Assembly: GCA_026027325.1 (NCBI GenBank)
Contig: JAMSLZ010000005.1
Span: forward strand, 372,001 to 436,000
Direction of reading: 5' to 3'
Length of the DNA: 64,000 nt
From: Actinomucor elegans
Taxonomy: Eukaryota > Mucoromycota > Mucoromycetes > Mucorales > Mucoraceae
In this document: positions 21,901-40,724 of the stretch, piece by piece
Layout: each line of letters opens with the position of its first letter
Numbering within the stretch: position 1 is the stretch's first letter
Translations under genes and position numbers: made by a program
Notes under the pieces: generated by a model
What the model was told of the DNA's origin: nothing
The model's input: only the letters and a program-made list of their open reading frames with translations
Databases searched by the model: none

Positions 21901-23815
21901 GTTCATTTATAAACTTTGCTTCTAAAATGTGTTTAATGTCTTCAATAAGCAATGTAAAAGTAGACCTACCACAACTAGGAAGCTTCTATCGATTTTAATT
22001 GGTCAGGGAAGATTTAGTAAGTAGTTTCTGAAACTCGCTCAGAAAATTTGCAAAAAACCTTTAACTACATATTTCGCGGCAAACAACAGTCGATATCCAA
22101 AGTATACATTGACAAACGTTATGAAACTTTAAATGGTACACTTAATAATGTAAACATCATATGATAAGCTCCTTAACTCAAAGAGTTGCCTGTCGTAAAA
22201 ACTAAACCTTTACTCCTTTTATAAATCCATGAATGATAATTCAAATATGCTCTGTTTTCAAAGTAGTATACAAAAATATATTTGCTTATCATAGGAGTAT
22301 GTCAGACTTACTGCACTTGAACCATGCTTCTATAGAATTGGCTTTGAGGGAGCATAAGAAAATTGAGTCAAAGAGATCGTCTTTTTGAATTTCTCAAAAA
22401 TTAGGCATTTTTAACCTCCCATGTTCAGAATAAACTAGTACACATATTAGAACATTGATTTCACTGCATTACAATAATTATACTGTGTATCCTTGACTGG
22501 CTGTAAATTACATACATTTCACATACATTATGCCCATAGATCTATATAACTTTTGACTGACCCTGGTATAAGACTCTGCATCTGGCAAATATTTCATACA
22601 CAGAATAAACAGCTGTAACTAACAGAGGCTGTATTTAATTGCAGTATAATCAATACGTTTTAATTTGATGGTATAATTGACTATAGATTGTAACATATTT
22701 TATATGAGCAAACCTAAAGATTTGTAGATCTCCCAGCTAATCTCGGTCTCATGTCACATATTAGTAATATGTGTTCAGAATAAGCTATTTGAATCTAGAA
22801 AAAACAGAGATATACTCTAATCCTTTCATTGCTTGATGCATTTATATAACTTATGAATTTCATTGGCACAATGGTTATTTTCTAGTAATTTGTTGTCTTT
22901 GCCTTCCAATAATATGGTTGCACAAATTACAAGGTTCCTACTTTTAGATTTACACTGTCCATCTATTATTTGTTGACTCGTTAGTAGGAATCGAATATTT
23001 AGAAAGTACAAGTGGTTGTAAATGCTTCTAGTTGTTGGTTTTTGGTCGTAAAAAAAAGCCCGTGCACATTTATAACCTACCCACTTGCGAAAATCGCGTC
23101 AATAAAGTGGGATATTGCGTTTATACCTTTAAATGGATCTTCAATAAATGTGTTTTTCTTATTAGCTACACTTTAAGAACAAGAATAACACCTGAGCAAG
23201 TTATTCAATATAATCGCGTAAATAGAACGATGTGCCCTGAATGAAACAAAGACTGGCTAAACGTTGATTTTCTTTCTTTTTCTCTTTCTGTTACACATCC
23301 GTATCGGACGGACGGTGGTCCCAGAATATCAGATTAAAAAGAGATGGAATGGGGAGATAAGCGAAATTTTTCCGTGCTATTTCGGTAATTGAAACGGGTG
23401 CATTTTTCTTGTTTGATCTCTGGTTTCCTTTAACGGTCCTTGAATGCAAAATGATAGAGACATAAAATCAAATTCAGTTTTAAATCAGTGTTCTTCTCTT
23501 GATTTCAAAAATAAAAACTCATTGGATGTATCGCTAGATCGATAGTACGTTTATTGAAATCAAAAACAAGATTCGATAGAATTTAAGTTAATGACACAAA
23601 CTTCAAATCACATCTAGTTTTGGCTGAGTATATTTGTTTGATTTAATCGCGTGAATCTTCTACAATTCCGTGATCGTAGCAGCCAATAATTGGATAGCCG
23701 GTTATTAAAAGCACATGTGGCGTCATCATATTTGAAAAATGTTAATTAAAAACGAAAAAGCTGAAGAAACCCTAGACTTTTTTCTTCTTTTTTTTGTCTG
23801 AAATACTATTTCATC
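18990..23815. other. Gene-poor 4.8-kb spacer
   Basis: No supported gene. Open frames of 60-99 codons occur but have no recognisable motifs, codon pattern or splice structure. It contains a perfect 20-bp palindrome (21147-21166), TA-rich runs near 21295-21315, and dispersed repeat units in minus orientation (about 22400-22800). The last few hundred bases presumably hold the pyrophosphatase promoter. Confidence 0.5.
22400..22800 (-). repeat. Dispersed ~170-bp repeat, two or more units
   Basis: Read on the minus strand it shows AGATCTATGGGCATAATGTA followed by AATGTATGTAATTTACAG, and TTATTCTGAACA-type unit starts. These match the order in the plus-strand copies elsewhere. Confidence 0.6.
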
Positions 23816-25046
23816 ATGGCTGATATTACCCTTCGCCAAGTTGGTGCCCTCAACTCTCTCGACTATAAGCTCTATTTTGGTAAGATCCCATTGATTTTGA
23901 ATTTTGGGCCTATAAAATATAAAGGATCTGCTGTATTTATTCATATCAATTTTTAGAGAAGAACGGTGCTCCCGTCTCTCCTTTCCATGATATCCCTCTC
24001 TTTGCTAACGCTGAGAAGACCATTTTGAACATGGTTGTTGAGATCCCTCGTTGGACTAACGCCAAGCTCGAGGTAAAATATATATATATACATGATTTGA
24101 CGCGTGTTTTCAGGTTCTAATCACTGCCAACTGTATAGATCTGTAAGGAAATCGCCATGAACCCTATTGTTCAAGATACCAAGAAGGGTAAGCTTAGATT
24201 CGTCCGCAACTGTTTCCCTCACAAGGGTTATATCTGGAACTATGGTGCCTTCCCTCAAGTAAATATACGAGAAATGGTATAGAAACTTGTATGGAACTAA
24301 CTTATCTCATTAGACTTGGGAAGATCCTAACCATTCCCACCCTGAAACCAAGGCTCGTGGTGATAACGATCCTATTGACGTTATCGAAATTGGTGAGCAA
24401 GTTGCTTATCCCGGTCAAATCAAGCAAGTCAAGATTCTCGGTGTTATGGCTCTTTTGGATGAAGGTGAAACTGATTGGAAGGTCATTGTTATTGATGTCA
24501 ATGATCCTTTGGCTTCCAAGTTGAACGGTAAACTTATATAGGAGTGGAAAGGAAAACAAGTTGCGGGAGGCCTAACTGATTACTAATAGATATTGAGGAT
24601 GTTGAGAAGCACCTTCCTGGTCTCGTTCGTGCCACTAATGAATGGTTCCGTATCTACAAGATTCCCGATGGAAAGCCTGAGAATGTCTTCGCTTTCAGCG
24701 GTGAGGCCAAGAACAAGAAGTACGCTACTGACGTTGTCCTTGAATGTCACGAAGCCTGGAAGGGTCTTATCTCTGGTGCTTCTGATAAGAAGGATATTGA
24801 GACGTAAGTTATATAATATTTGAACTGTAGAAAAAGAGTAGTTTTTGATATTGTTTTAGTGTCAATGTTACTGTTGAAGATTCCCCTTACTATACTGCCT
24901 CAGTTGATGTACCTGCTGTAAGTAATCTTGTATGATCCAATGAACTCTCTTATATTAACCCATCTTATTAGGCTTCTCCTCAACCCGATGCTCCTATTGA
25001 TGCCTCTGTTGACAAGTGGTTCTTCATTTCTGGTCACAACTTGTAA
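23816..25046 (+). CDS. IPP1: Inorganic pyrophosphatase
   Basis: Soluble family I enzyme that hydrolyses pyrophosphate to two phosphates, pulling biosynthetic reactions forward in the cytosol. Exons are 23816-23879, 23957-24072, 24139-24258, 24314-24527, 24590-24803, 24860-24917 and 24972-25046, giving 286 aa, almost exactly the yeast length. The metal-binding signature DNDPIDV is intact in [15 protein letters not shown]. Other conserved blocks are [33 protein letters not shown] and [13 protein letters not shown]. The C-terminus [12 protein letters not shown] is typical of fungal enzymes. Six introns of 55-80 nt with clean signals. Very secure. Confidence 0.97.
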
Positions 25047-25387
25047 ATTCTATACACTTTCTTTTTTTTTAATTATTCTGCAATAAAGCATATATACATT
25101 AGGCAAACTACTGATCGCTTGTCTTGACAGTATTTGACACATATATCACAAGGATTACACAACGCATTGGTCTGACTGTTTAGGCAAATTAGCCTATTCA
25201 AGGTCGATTGTGCTCCTTTTAGACTTGTTTTCGCATCGGCCATCATGTCTTGCCAACTGACTCCTTCTAACTTTTTATTGTTCATGCTAATTCTCGAGAA
25301 CTAATTGTTTAATAAATATGCATTCATTAAATACATGATTCATTCTTTGTTTCTCTTTCTTACCTTTTTCTTTCACTTTAAATCAAA
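25047..25387. other. Short spacer between IPP1 and G-alpha genes
   Basis: Contains the AATAAA at 25082-25087, 36 nt after the pyrophosphatase stop, and a pyrimidine-rich leader before the G-alpha start. Nothing else seen. Confidence 0.6.
25082..25087 (+). promoter_or_regulatory. Putative poly(A) signal AATAAA
   Basis: AATAAA 36 nt downstream of the IPP1 stop codon. Confidence 0.5.
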
Positions 25388-26815
25388 ATGGGTGTTTGTA
25401 TGTCAGTAGATGATAAGGCCGAACGCGACAAGAGTCTTCGTATTGATCGTGAACTGGAAGAAGACCATAAGCAGTTGAAAAGAGAGTGTAAGATTCTATT
25501 ATTAGGTAAAAATTGCTATTGGAGACGCGTATATCAGAGCCTAATGTTTTACTCTAGGAAGTGGTGAATCTGGCAAATCAACTATTGTGAAGCAAATGAA
25601 AATCATTCATCAAAATGGCTATTCCAAAGAAGAGCTGTTGAGCTGGAAGTTGACTATATTCAAAAACATTCTCGAGTCTATACAGGGAATCATTATAGCC
25701 TTCAAGAAATTTGATTATGAATTTGAAACATTTGATGATGAGGTGTGTTACCGAGCTTCGCACTTTTATAAGCCCATTAATACATAAAATACCAGATGTT
25801 GATAGTTTTTTTTTTTCTTGTAGAAATACAGCCAACGAATTTTGACTTATACGATTAATGATAGCACCAAGCCATTTAATACTGAAATTGCTGGACTGAT
25901 CATCCAAGCCTGGAGCGATACTGCAGTATCGAGGTTCTTGGACGAACAAGCAGGAAAGTTCTATTTTATGGACTCGGCACCATAGTAGGTTCTACTTTAT
26001 TGTTATGACTATAACTATGAACGCTAATAGCAACCTTAGTTTTTTGGATCAAATACAGAAAATCGCAATAGATAAAGATTACATACCAACCGTACAGGAT
26101 GTGTTGTTCGCTCGTTCGAAAACAACAGGCATCACAGAGACAAGGTTTAAAGCTGGGAACCAGTTAAGCATCCAGTAAGTTTGAATAACAATCAACTCTA
26201 TAAATACATTAACCACTATTCAAACGATAGCATGTTCGATGTAGGAGGACAAAGATCTGAAAGAAAAAAATGGATTCATTGTTTCGAGGCAGTGACAAGC
26301 ATCATATTCTGTGTAGCTCTGAGCGAATATGATCAGGTACTGTTAGAAGAAGACCGCCAAAACAGAATGATTGAGAGCCTGGTTGTATTTGAATCTGTCA
26401 TCAATAGCCGATGGTTCTTGCGTACTTCTATTGTCTTATTTCTTAACAAGATCGACTTGTTTAAAGCAAAGCTACCCAAAGTACCACTAAATCAATTCTT
26501 TCCCGATTATACGGGTGGAGATGATCCAGGAAAAGCCTCTAAATACATTCTATGGCGCTTCAATCAAATGAATCGTGCCAAACTGAACATATACCCACAG
26601 TAAGTGCCTTTTTCGTATCAAAAAGAAAAACCACTTGTGCTGAATTCTGACGCGTTATTACAGTTTAACTCAAGCCACGGATACATCTAATGTAAATATA
26701 TTCAGTATTATAAAACAATTCACTAACACTTTTTGACCATTAGATTCGGCTTGTTTTTGCGGCTATTAAAGAAACAATTCTACAAAATGCCTTGAAAGAC
26801 TCTGGCATACTATAA
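25388..26815 (+). CDS. Heterotrimeric G-protein alpha subunit
   Basis: GTPase that relays receptor signals at the plasma membrane. Exons are 25388-25505, 25558-25742, 25824-25984, 26031-26174, 26231-26599, 26664-26691 and 26744-26815, giving 358 aa. The N-terminus MGVCMS fits N-myristoylation at Gly2 and palmitoylation at Cys4. Nucleotide motifs in order: GSGESGKST (residues 40-48), [11 protein letters not shown] with the catalytic Arg (switch I), [13 protein letters not shown] (206-216), FLNKIDLF (about 274-280) and TQATDT. The C-terminal receptor-contact tail is LKDSGIL, with no Cys at the fourth position from the end, so it lacks the pertussis-toxin-type site. Intron 1 splits the P-loop Gly codon. 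Fungal subclass (Gpa1/2/3) not assigned. Confidence 0.95.
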
Positions 26816-29753
26816 CTATAGAACAAAGAATGTATAAAACTCCCTTTATTAAATTTAATTTTGACCAACTGCATATTTAAAGTCATACAATGCGAAATAG
26901 AAAAACCTCTTTATTTTTAGACAACAAGAATACCCAATACTTGTATAAAGGGCTCCTATCATTCCTGGTTTGGTTTAACGCGCTATTAGCCGAGTTATTA
27001 GACCGAATTGAGTCCTCCTATTTACTCTCGAAAATGTCAACTACCTCTCCACTTTCCCGATTAACAGGTCAATGTCATGATATTGTTCATAAGATGTGTT
27101 CCTAAAATTTGAGGGCACACCTGTATAATTTTTTATTGCATTTTTGTTCTTAGAACAAATCCAACTTTTAATGAACACAACTAAGAATATCAATAAATCA
27201 AATCATCTCAAGCCACTCGATAATACATTGGCATTTATAGTCTTTGGAGAATGACTCAAATCTGTAGAACATCTTGTTAAACGATTTGGTACGTATCTCT
27301 GTCTTTGTATTATTTAGGTATCGAGGACCACTTGGCCAATCCAGATTGATTCGTCAACACGTAATTATTACCAGTAGCCAATAAAAGTACATTATACAAA
27401 AACGATCCCATTCATTCAGTAACTCTCCCAATTCGTGGACTATACTTACAATGAGCAGCTAAATCTAGCAGAGCATTAATTTTATATCATTGTATTACTG
27501 CATTACATATACTGTTCAAATTTACAAAGTGATGTTCCCATGAAACAAATGCACAGAGCTTTTCATCTGGTGATAAAGTGCTCTTAGTAGTCATGCGGTT
27601 AGTATGGTCTGCTGGTAAATAATATCGATATGCACACCGAGATTGTGATAGTTATTAATGTTAGATTAATACGACTGCTTGATAGTATACAGAGCTCTTC
27701 ACTTTACATTAATAATATCAATGAACCGAGGTAAGCTTTTAAATTTTAGTTGATATTCTCAAGCATAGTTTTTTTTTTGGTTAATTATACAGCCACTTTA
27801 GGAGTTGGTAATAAAGGTTTTTACGCTATACACGCTCTCTGAAATCTTGATAAAATTAAAAAAAAAAACACACATCCAAACCAATAATGATGGAATATAT
27901 TACACTTGTATCTGGAATAACATATAAATCAAAAACAAGCTTTTTCTGAAGAACTAACTTGTATGGCAACACCGCAAGGGTACATAGTATTTTCACCAGA
28001 TATTGATCAAACAAGAGATCCAGATGCTTCAAAATCGAAAACTTTATTTCCTGTACCATTTGACCAGTTTGAGCCCTGCCAAACAAAAGACGTGGCTAGC
28101 TTCTATTCTTCCTTTTTTCAGGAAAGGCAGGATGATGCGTCATACCATTACTTTCTATGTACCCACTGTACATCGTACCACCATACTACATACTAACTTT
28201 TAAAAAATCTCTTCTTAAATACAATTAAAGACATTAAAAGAAAAGAATGTGTTGGAAATTATTTTGGTCTTGCATTCTAAAATTACTGTTTTTTGCTTCG
28301 GTACCTTCTATTGTCTACAAATTCATAAAATTGAAATAAACATTGTTTGTGTTAAAGTTTATCAACGCGAAGAGAACACTATATGTAGTTAAAAGCTTTT
28401 CCTTGTGCTACTGATGTGTCCTCTTACTATTAGACAGACTCATGAAGATTTGATGGCTATATATCATAGTAGGGTGCCTTGGAAAAGTCAAAAGCAGTTT
28501 TTGCATTGTATATTACTTCAAAGAAAGCACTTGGATACTTGAATATTAAGTATGAATAACAATTTAAGACTGCAGATGGACAGCGACATTAAGTGCGGTA
28601 CTGCTATTTCCTGTTATATTTCCATCAATGAATTTAGCTTGTTATCACCGGAAAAAATAATACCGATCCGTACCTAATGCTTTCAACAGCATCAAATGAT
28701 ACAAGAGATAAAAGGAACTCCAAAGCCAATGCATGCGGTTTTGAATCCCTTCAAATATAATTATCCATTTATATGAGGTGTATGATGGTCTTATGGGGGT
28801 GTGGTTATGATTGAATCAGAAGTTTCTGACCTCCTACAGTACAACGAAAAGCGTTTCCAAATATATTAGGTAAGAAAAAGGTGACTTGGGATCAGAGCAC
28901 AGAAAACTAATAATGAATTAGTTCCAGGTCAAGGGTAAATGCGTTTTTTTTATATTAAATTCAATACGGCCTTTGCACCATTTGATATACAACACATTTA
29001 TGTACAAGATATGTTAATCAACTTGATACTTGTTCAATAGTTTTATTACGCAAAAGTTAAAGTAGTGAATATTTTACTATTCTTCAATGCAATGGCTTAG
29101 GAATAGGTGAATTGAGACTTGTCTGACTCTACGTCTTTCTTTTCATTATCCTTAAAAATGTTTGAGGATTTCAATTGTATGAAAGTGCAAAGGAAAGTTT
29201 GACTGGTGAAATTTATAACAACTTGCTCAATAAACTTAATGCAATGAACTAGATTTGAGGTTTCAATAGATAAAATATCTCATTTTGAGCATGACATATC
29301 AGGCAGATGCTGCGGCTAACCTGAATCAGTTGAGAAATCTATGGAATATCTTCATCTAAATAAAAAAAAAATAAAAAGGTCAGATATTGTTTAAACTGCG
29401 TTGCCAAATCATAATTGCGTCAGATTAAACACGTCTTGAACAGACCGAGGGTTTGTCTTTAACCCCTTCTATGCTAACATACAGCAACAATTCTTTATCA
29501 AATTTGATGTATTGCCTTTCCGAAAAGCTGTTCATGATGACAGCAAGTTAAAATTGTCTACAATTGAAGTGAATAACTGTATCAATAGCCTAGAGAAGGT
29601 TTCAAACTAAAAACTAGGTAACTCTTTTTTTTTTCAAAATCACTGGGACGAGATCAAGATTTATAAGCTAGAAACCAGTCAAACAGGTCTATATAAGATT
29701 TTTTTTTTCGAGAACTTACTCTTTGCTTTACGTTATCTTTCTAATTTACCTCC
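26816..29753. other. Spacer between G-alpha and ABC transporter
   Basis: AT-rich. A 77-codon ATG frame (27963-28196, plus) reads rather protein-like at its start but has no recognised domain. One dispersed repeat unit lies at about 29215-29360. No supported gene. Confidence 0.5.
29215..29360 (+). repeat. Dispersed ~170-bp repeat, single unit
   Basis: CTCATTTTGAGCATGACATA start followed by TTGAGAAATCTATGGA, in the same order as other plus-orientation units. Confidence 0.55.
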
Positions 29754-35068
<5,315 letters not shown>

Positions 35069-35269
35069 TATCTTTGGCTATCTCATTATTTATTAGACTC
35101 TTCGTAAATCCTGGTTCAACTTTTCATGTGCATCAATAATAAAAGAATAATTCTTGATGCCAAATAATCATTTATATTCAAATCAAATACATTTTTTTTA
35201 ATCAATTCCTATTAAATATCACTTCTAATTAGTAATAGGACATTTTTAGAATAAACTATCGCATATACT

Positions 35270-36270
35270 AGAACCATTAATAGGCCGAAGCGTTTTGGAT
35301 ATGTTCTATAAAATGCATGCATTTCATGTGATCTCTAAATCTAAAAATCAATATTATTCTCAATCGATCTTGCTCACATGCATTCGATTAGTAGTTTGTG
35401 TACAGATTGAGATGTTGAATGTACAAGAATATTTAACCTAGGATCTATTTTGATATCTAGCTGAGCTCGTTGTCGTCTTGTGTCTTTGATATTGATCAGT
35501 ACCCATAAACTATATTATCTAAATTCAACTTTAAATAAATTTACGTCTGCCGTGTTCCATTAGGCAATTTATTGAATCTATGCTATTAAGTGACTACAAC
35601 TAATAAACTCTGTCCTCATACTTTACAAAAAAAAAAAAAGTCTGCTGGTTTATCTTTGGCAGCTTTTCTTCTGAAATTGGGTCATTTTCAACATCTCTGC
35701 ATTTCTCAATCACTAGTTCCAGTTTAATGTCGCATTTGATTGCTAGTACAAGTTCATATTGAAGTATTTCATTCATTGTAATTCTTGTTCAGAATGAAAC
35801 ACAATGAACATAGTACATTTTCATACAACTTGGATCTGATAATCAATAGATCTCTCATTCTATCTTGGTTTAATGTCGCATCCAATGACTAATACATACT
35901 CAAAATGAGCTGACATACCTACTACAGCAATTATTAAACTGCAACAAAATTGATATATTATACTCATTAGCAGTTAATTTGTAAATGATTTATATTTCAT
36001 AAAACTTGGGCATAATGTTCGATAGATCTCTCAACTCAGTTAATGTTGCACTTGATTAATAGCTCATGCTGAAAATAAGCTATAACATTTTTTAAAGTAT
36101 TATTTAAGCTAAAATATGATTAGTATATTACACTCTTCAATAATTAACCTATAATCATATGCAATTCCTATGAATGATGTACCCTATGGATCTCTAGAGC
36201 AATTTCAATTTAATAACACATCTGATTCGTAGTACATGCTCAAAATAAGCTGTTGTATCTTGTAGGGCTT
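35270..36270 (-). repeat. Largest dispersed-repeat array, four to five units
   Basis: GTTTAATGTCGCATTTGAT near 35724, GTTTAATGTCGCATCCAAT near 35870, GTTAATGTTGCACTTGAT near 36040 and ATTTAATAACACATCTGAT near 36210 mark successive units 147-171 bp apart. Each has ATAGATCTCTC-type cores and a CTCAAAATAAGCT-type start, minus orientation. Confidence 0.8.
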
Positions 36271-37646
36271 TTTAATTACTCGTTACTCTCTCCCTGTTTC
36301 TTGTGCTTTGTTGTTGATTTATAATCTTCAGCAGCAATATGGTCTGTGATATGTGTAGCCGGAATCAAGGGATCCGCGGAAAAACTGGCGGGCTTTTACA
36401 GGAAATTCAATAGAACGTGGATTTTCCCTTTGAAGCGCCGTATTACTGTATTCAGTAAGGTCTCATTGTTGATTCTGATACTCCGAAAATATGTAATGAT
36501 CATCAGCTTTCCCTAGAAGCCAAAATGATCAAAAGCTACTTTACAGGTTACTTCAAGTGTAACGTTACGTTGTCCTGTCAATGAAAGAAGTTTGCTAATA
36601 CGCAAGTAATACATACATTGTAAGCTCATTCTCTTCTGAATTCCATATGGAATAGTAAATGTTTTCCGCTTTACTCAAATTAATCTCGACACTTTGGCTT
36701 TGTGGCTCTAGGAGAAATGATGTATATCATGAATAGCGTTGATCTTTTATCCAGTTCCCAGCTGGGTTAAGAGTTCATAGTAACTTGTAAAACGTGCTAC
36801 ATGCCAGGTGTTAACATCGAAGTTTTAATATTGATTTAATGGCTATCTAAAAGACTTTTAGCACCTCGAAAAAAAAAACTGGAACCAACAGAGAAGTATT
36901 TAGAAAAACAGCATGAAATATACTTATAAAAGAGAGTTTTCTAAAGTAATTAAATCATTTTATACAATGCACACAAAGTAATATAATAGATGGTATCTCA
37001 AGTAATATAACACTGGGCACTAAGCATTTTTTGAATAAATGAAGATAGATGGTATCAATAGTATTAATAACTTGAGCTTGTCGGGCTGTACAGCAGCAAA
37101 AGAACCGAGAAGGTAGTACAGACAATATCAATGCACATAAAACTTTAAGATATGGCAGTTGTGCCATGTTTCATCAATTGAGAATGTATCTTTTAAAACT
37201 GTTTAGCTAAACATGGAAACGAAAATCTTGAATCATTTAGAAAATTTCTATTATAGTCATTGACAAGCTCACTTCCTTTTTTCCTAATAGTGCATCGTAA
37301 AACGTTGATATTGAGATTTAAAGATTATATAAAGTGCTACAACTATGAAACCAAGAAGACACTTCATTCTCCAGTCTAGGCTATTGTTCAACACATGTTT
37401 GATATAACACGAATCATACCTCCTGATTATCTTTTTCAAGTAACAGTAAAGGTGTTTATGGTATGGTACGACAAAGTAAGATTCTCAACAAGCCAGGCAT
37501 TGGGTTCACCAGAAGCTACTAAAATGACTGCAGTTTATATTGCCGTAGGTTTACAGGTGCGAAAACTCCGCGTAATATGACCTGGTTGAAAATACACATT
37601 CCCTTAGTAGTTTTTACTCAGCCCTTACTCATCTTTGTCTGGAAGC

Positions 37647-37690
37647 TATAGTAAAACGTCTACTTGGATATAGTAAAACGTCTACTTGGA
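37647..37690 (+). repeat. Perfect 22-bp tandem duplication
   Basis: Two identical 22-bp units back to back, each containing AGTAAAACGTCTACTTGG. Confidence 0.9.
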
Positions 37691-40542
37691 AACAGTTGAA
37701 CCCATTGAGGCAGGGTTACGCGAAATTTGTAATGAATGTTGCAGGTATTATCGCGAAATTGAAGTAGGAGTCCCCCTTACTCTTCGTAGGCACGAATCAT
37801 AACTTGATAATCGGAGATGTATTCTTCTTCATGGCTCTGGAACTGTCAATGCAACAAGGTTTAGGAACTTTTATTTCTAGAAGCTTTGCTGTTTCACCAG
37901 CTGCAAATATGTCTATCAAGGCTTGGAGCATTTGGGTTGAAAAGTGATGTGTTAGTATGCTTAAAGAGTAATTGGGATTTACAAGAATCAAGAGCCCTAG
38001 GCGCTGATTTTGACAAGCCATCCTTGAGAGATGAACTACTGGTTATGACGCGCTCATTTCCATAAAAAAAACAACTGCAATAAAAACTATTTAGTATAAA
38101 GATATTAGGCATTATGAATAGGACTAAGCTACCAAAATGCTAGCTTCATATTCATCCTTCTGAATTAATTTTATCTTGGATATAAGAAAATTTTAGCTTA
38201 TTCAACTTCTTCTCTTTCTCTTTTGCTTAGCAAAAGCAAACTATTGAGAATTCATGAAATATTGAATCATTTGATGTTACATCACAGAGTAATAGAGCAA
38301 AATACTGACATTCGAAATGAATAGAACTAATTGGAAGAAAGAATGTTTATAGAACGAATCAAGAAGTATCAAGTTATCAAGCCTACAAGAAAACAGATAG
38401 CTGATATATAGCAGCTACATAACTCGAACTACCTTGTCGAAGCAGACACCAAAAATCACGCAGCATCTCTTAAGAGAAGCTATTGATAGCTAGCCTAGCC
38501 GGTCTTCCTACGAACAGCTCTTCAACCACTTCATTATTTCTTTTGATAGTTTCTTGAAGAAGACGTATCTGCAGCTGCAGAGCCTGTTCTATTTATAAGA
38601 CAGGCTGGGTCTTTTTGCAACATGACCATCTGGATTATAGTCCCACAAAGAGAAACCCCATCATTTATCTCTACAGAAGCTCTTCTTTAACACTCTAGAA
38701 TAATGGCATTATGGAGCTACCTGATGCTTGGTGGTAGGAAGGGATTTGATTTTTCATATTAAGAATGGATTCTCGATAAAAATGTGATTGAAAGAGCTGA
38801 TATTTTCCACTTTGGAGCGTATCACAACTTTTGGTGGATTCGTTGGGGGGAGAAGCTCTAGAGTCCTTTTGATACTGATACATTAGTACTCTATGAATGT
38901 CATTATAACTAAGCTGCTGAGCATAGCGTTGTTTCTACTTGGCATGTTTTTGGCTATGAGAGCTTTGAGAGGTATTGTGCTTGATGTCATTTAGCTTCTA
39001 TAGTTTCTCATCCTAGACCTTCTCAAACAGAGTTAAAAGTATCAGTTATTATCATCTGATTGAAGCTACTGTTGAACGTTGTACATTTAATGAGTAAGAA
39101 CTACTTTTTTTCTAATGAGTTGGATAGAGCAGCGAAATTTTATACAGATATTTGAGACATAAGAAACCATTAGAAACAAATTATCCCATGTATGAGACAA
39201 ACAGATGTGTAAAAACATGGGACTCCGTTATGTGTAAAAGGGAACTCTATTACAAACATGATGGTTCAGGTGTCACTGGTACATGATATGGTAAGGTTGT
39301 TTCTTTTGCTAGGCGCTTCTGTGGTGAATACTAGCAGAGTATTGCTATAACTAGTTCTTTTTTATTATTTTTACTTTTTTTATTTTTATTTTTTGCTCTA
39401 ATGATATTAGTTTTGAAACCTTTTTCCAATCCATCTAATCCAGTGCAAGTTTGATGAGATACGCTGAACATCAAGGTACATATTTGTATATCAATAATAA
39501 CCGGATCATTCTATGCACAAGCCTACTTCTTTTACTGGTGTGTGATATATTTCTATTTCTCAAACTGAATTGAGGATACTGCACCATATTCAAGTTTAGG
39601 ATTGAGTTCAGTTTGATATATGGACATATTGGAATCAAGGAATCAACAAAGAATAGAACTTTTTGGCCCTGGAAAGATTAATATTATATCTACCATCTCC
39701 CCAGAAACGAATGTTGGTTAACCGGAAAGACCTTAATAAGCTATCCTGAGTTCAGCTTTTTTTCTCTTTCATCTATTTGATTCTAGCTCCTTTTGAATTG
39801 ACTTGGATCTATACATCTATCTGACTAATGTTTTCTGTAGCTTAGTTAAGAGATGAATTATTTCTCATACACATATATATACACATTTATATTATGTCAT
39901 AAAACTGCTGAATGTTCTTGGGATAAACGTATATCATTAGAAGCCAATTTAGTGCATGTATTACCCTTTCTTTGAATTGTAAAGGTGAAGAATTCGCTTT
40001 CATTTAGAAACTGTGGTTTACACGTGTATTTGTTTGAATATCAGTAAAGCAAAAAATGGATCAGCAATCTAAATGCCGGTTTAGGCGCAAAAAGATTCTT
40101 TTTCTTTTGCTATTAGAGACATTCAACTCTTGAATCACGCCAGAGATATCATACTTGTTTATGATCATTCAAAGCAACTTATCTATATTCTCGTAGTACA
40201 CTAATTGTTTTAATAACAAACATATTCATATCTTGAAGAGCAGCTGTCTTGCGCCATCATAATACCAGTGCAACAAAAAGGCGAGATTATATTGACCCTG
40301 GGAACAGAACAGCCATAAACTCATTAGATAAAAGGCATTGGACGTGGATTACGGCACGCTTTGTTAATGGCAACTTTGTCTTGTACTCGATTTGATTCAA
40401 TCAAAAGAATTGCAAATCAGTTTTGTTAGAAACAAAATCTACTATATTTGTAGCATGAAGATCGATCGAAACCATAAGATACTTTATTTTGTAGATGTTT
40501 CGAGATAAGGTAATGTATATACATGGCCAGCTTCATTCGATA

Positions 40543-40724
40543 CTATGGCTCTGATGGTGGTGATGGCGTTATGGGTGGACTTGGCCTCGGAGGAGGTCTA
40601 GGGTTATTTGGTCTAGGTCTTCTATGTTCAACCTGAAGTGATGAATGTCCAATCATCGCTATGTCTTCAGGCGGCAACCTTTCGGTTGCTAAGCAGCAGC
40701 AGATCAGTAATGGCGTGAATACTT
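40543..40724 (-). other. Possible terminal exon, Pro-rich, strand uncertain
   Basis: A GC-richer island in very AT-rich surroundings. The minus strand is open and ends LPPEDIAMIGHSSLQVEHRR, then a Pro/Arg/Ser-rich tail PSPPITPSPPSEP and stop. An acceptor-like CACAG precedes 40724, so it could be the last exon of a lost or unrecognised gene. The plus strand is also nearly open: MASFIRYYGSDGGDGVMGGL onward (Gly-rich), a TGA, then a second stretch. No upstream exon is identified. Coding status and strand undecided. Confidence 0.25.

Noticed and set aside
27963..28196. 77-codon frame with protein-like start
   Set aside because: Overlapped by an equally long minus-strand frame, no family resemblance and no neighbouring exons.
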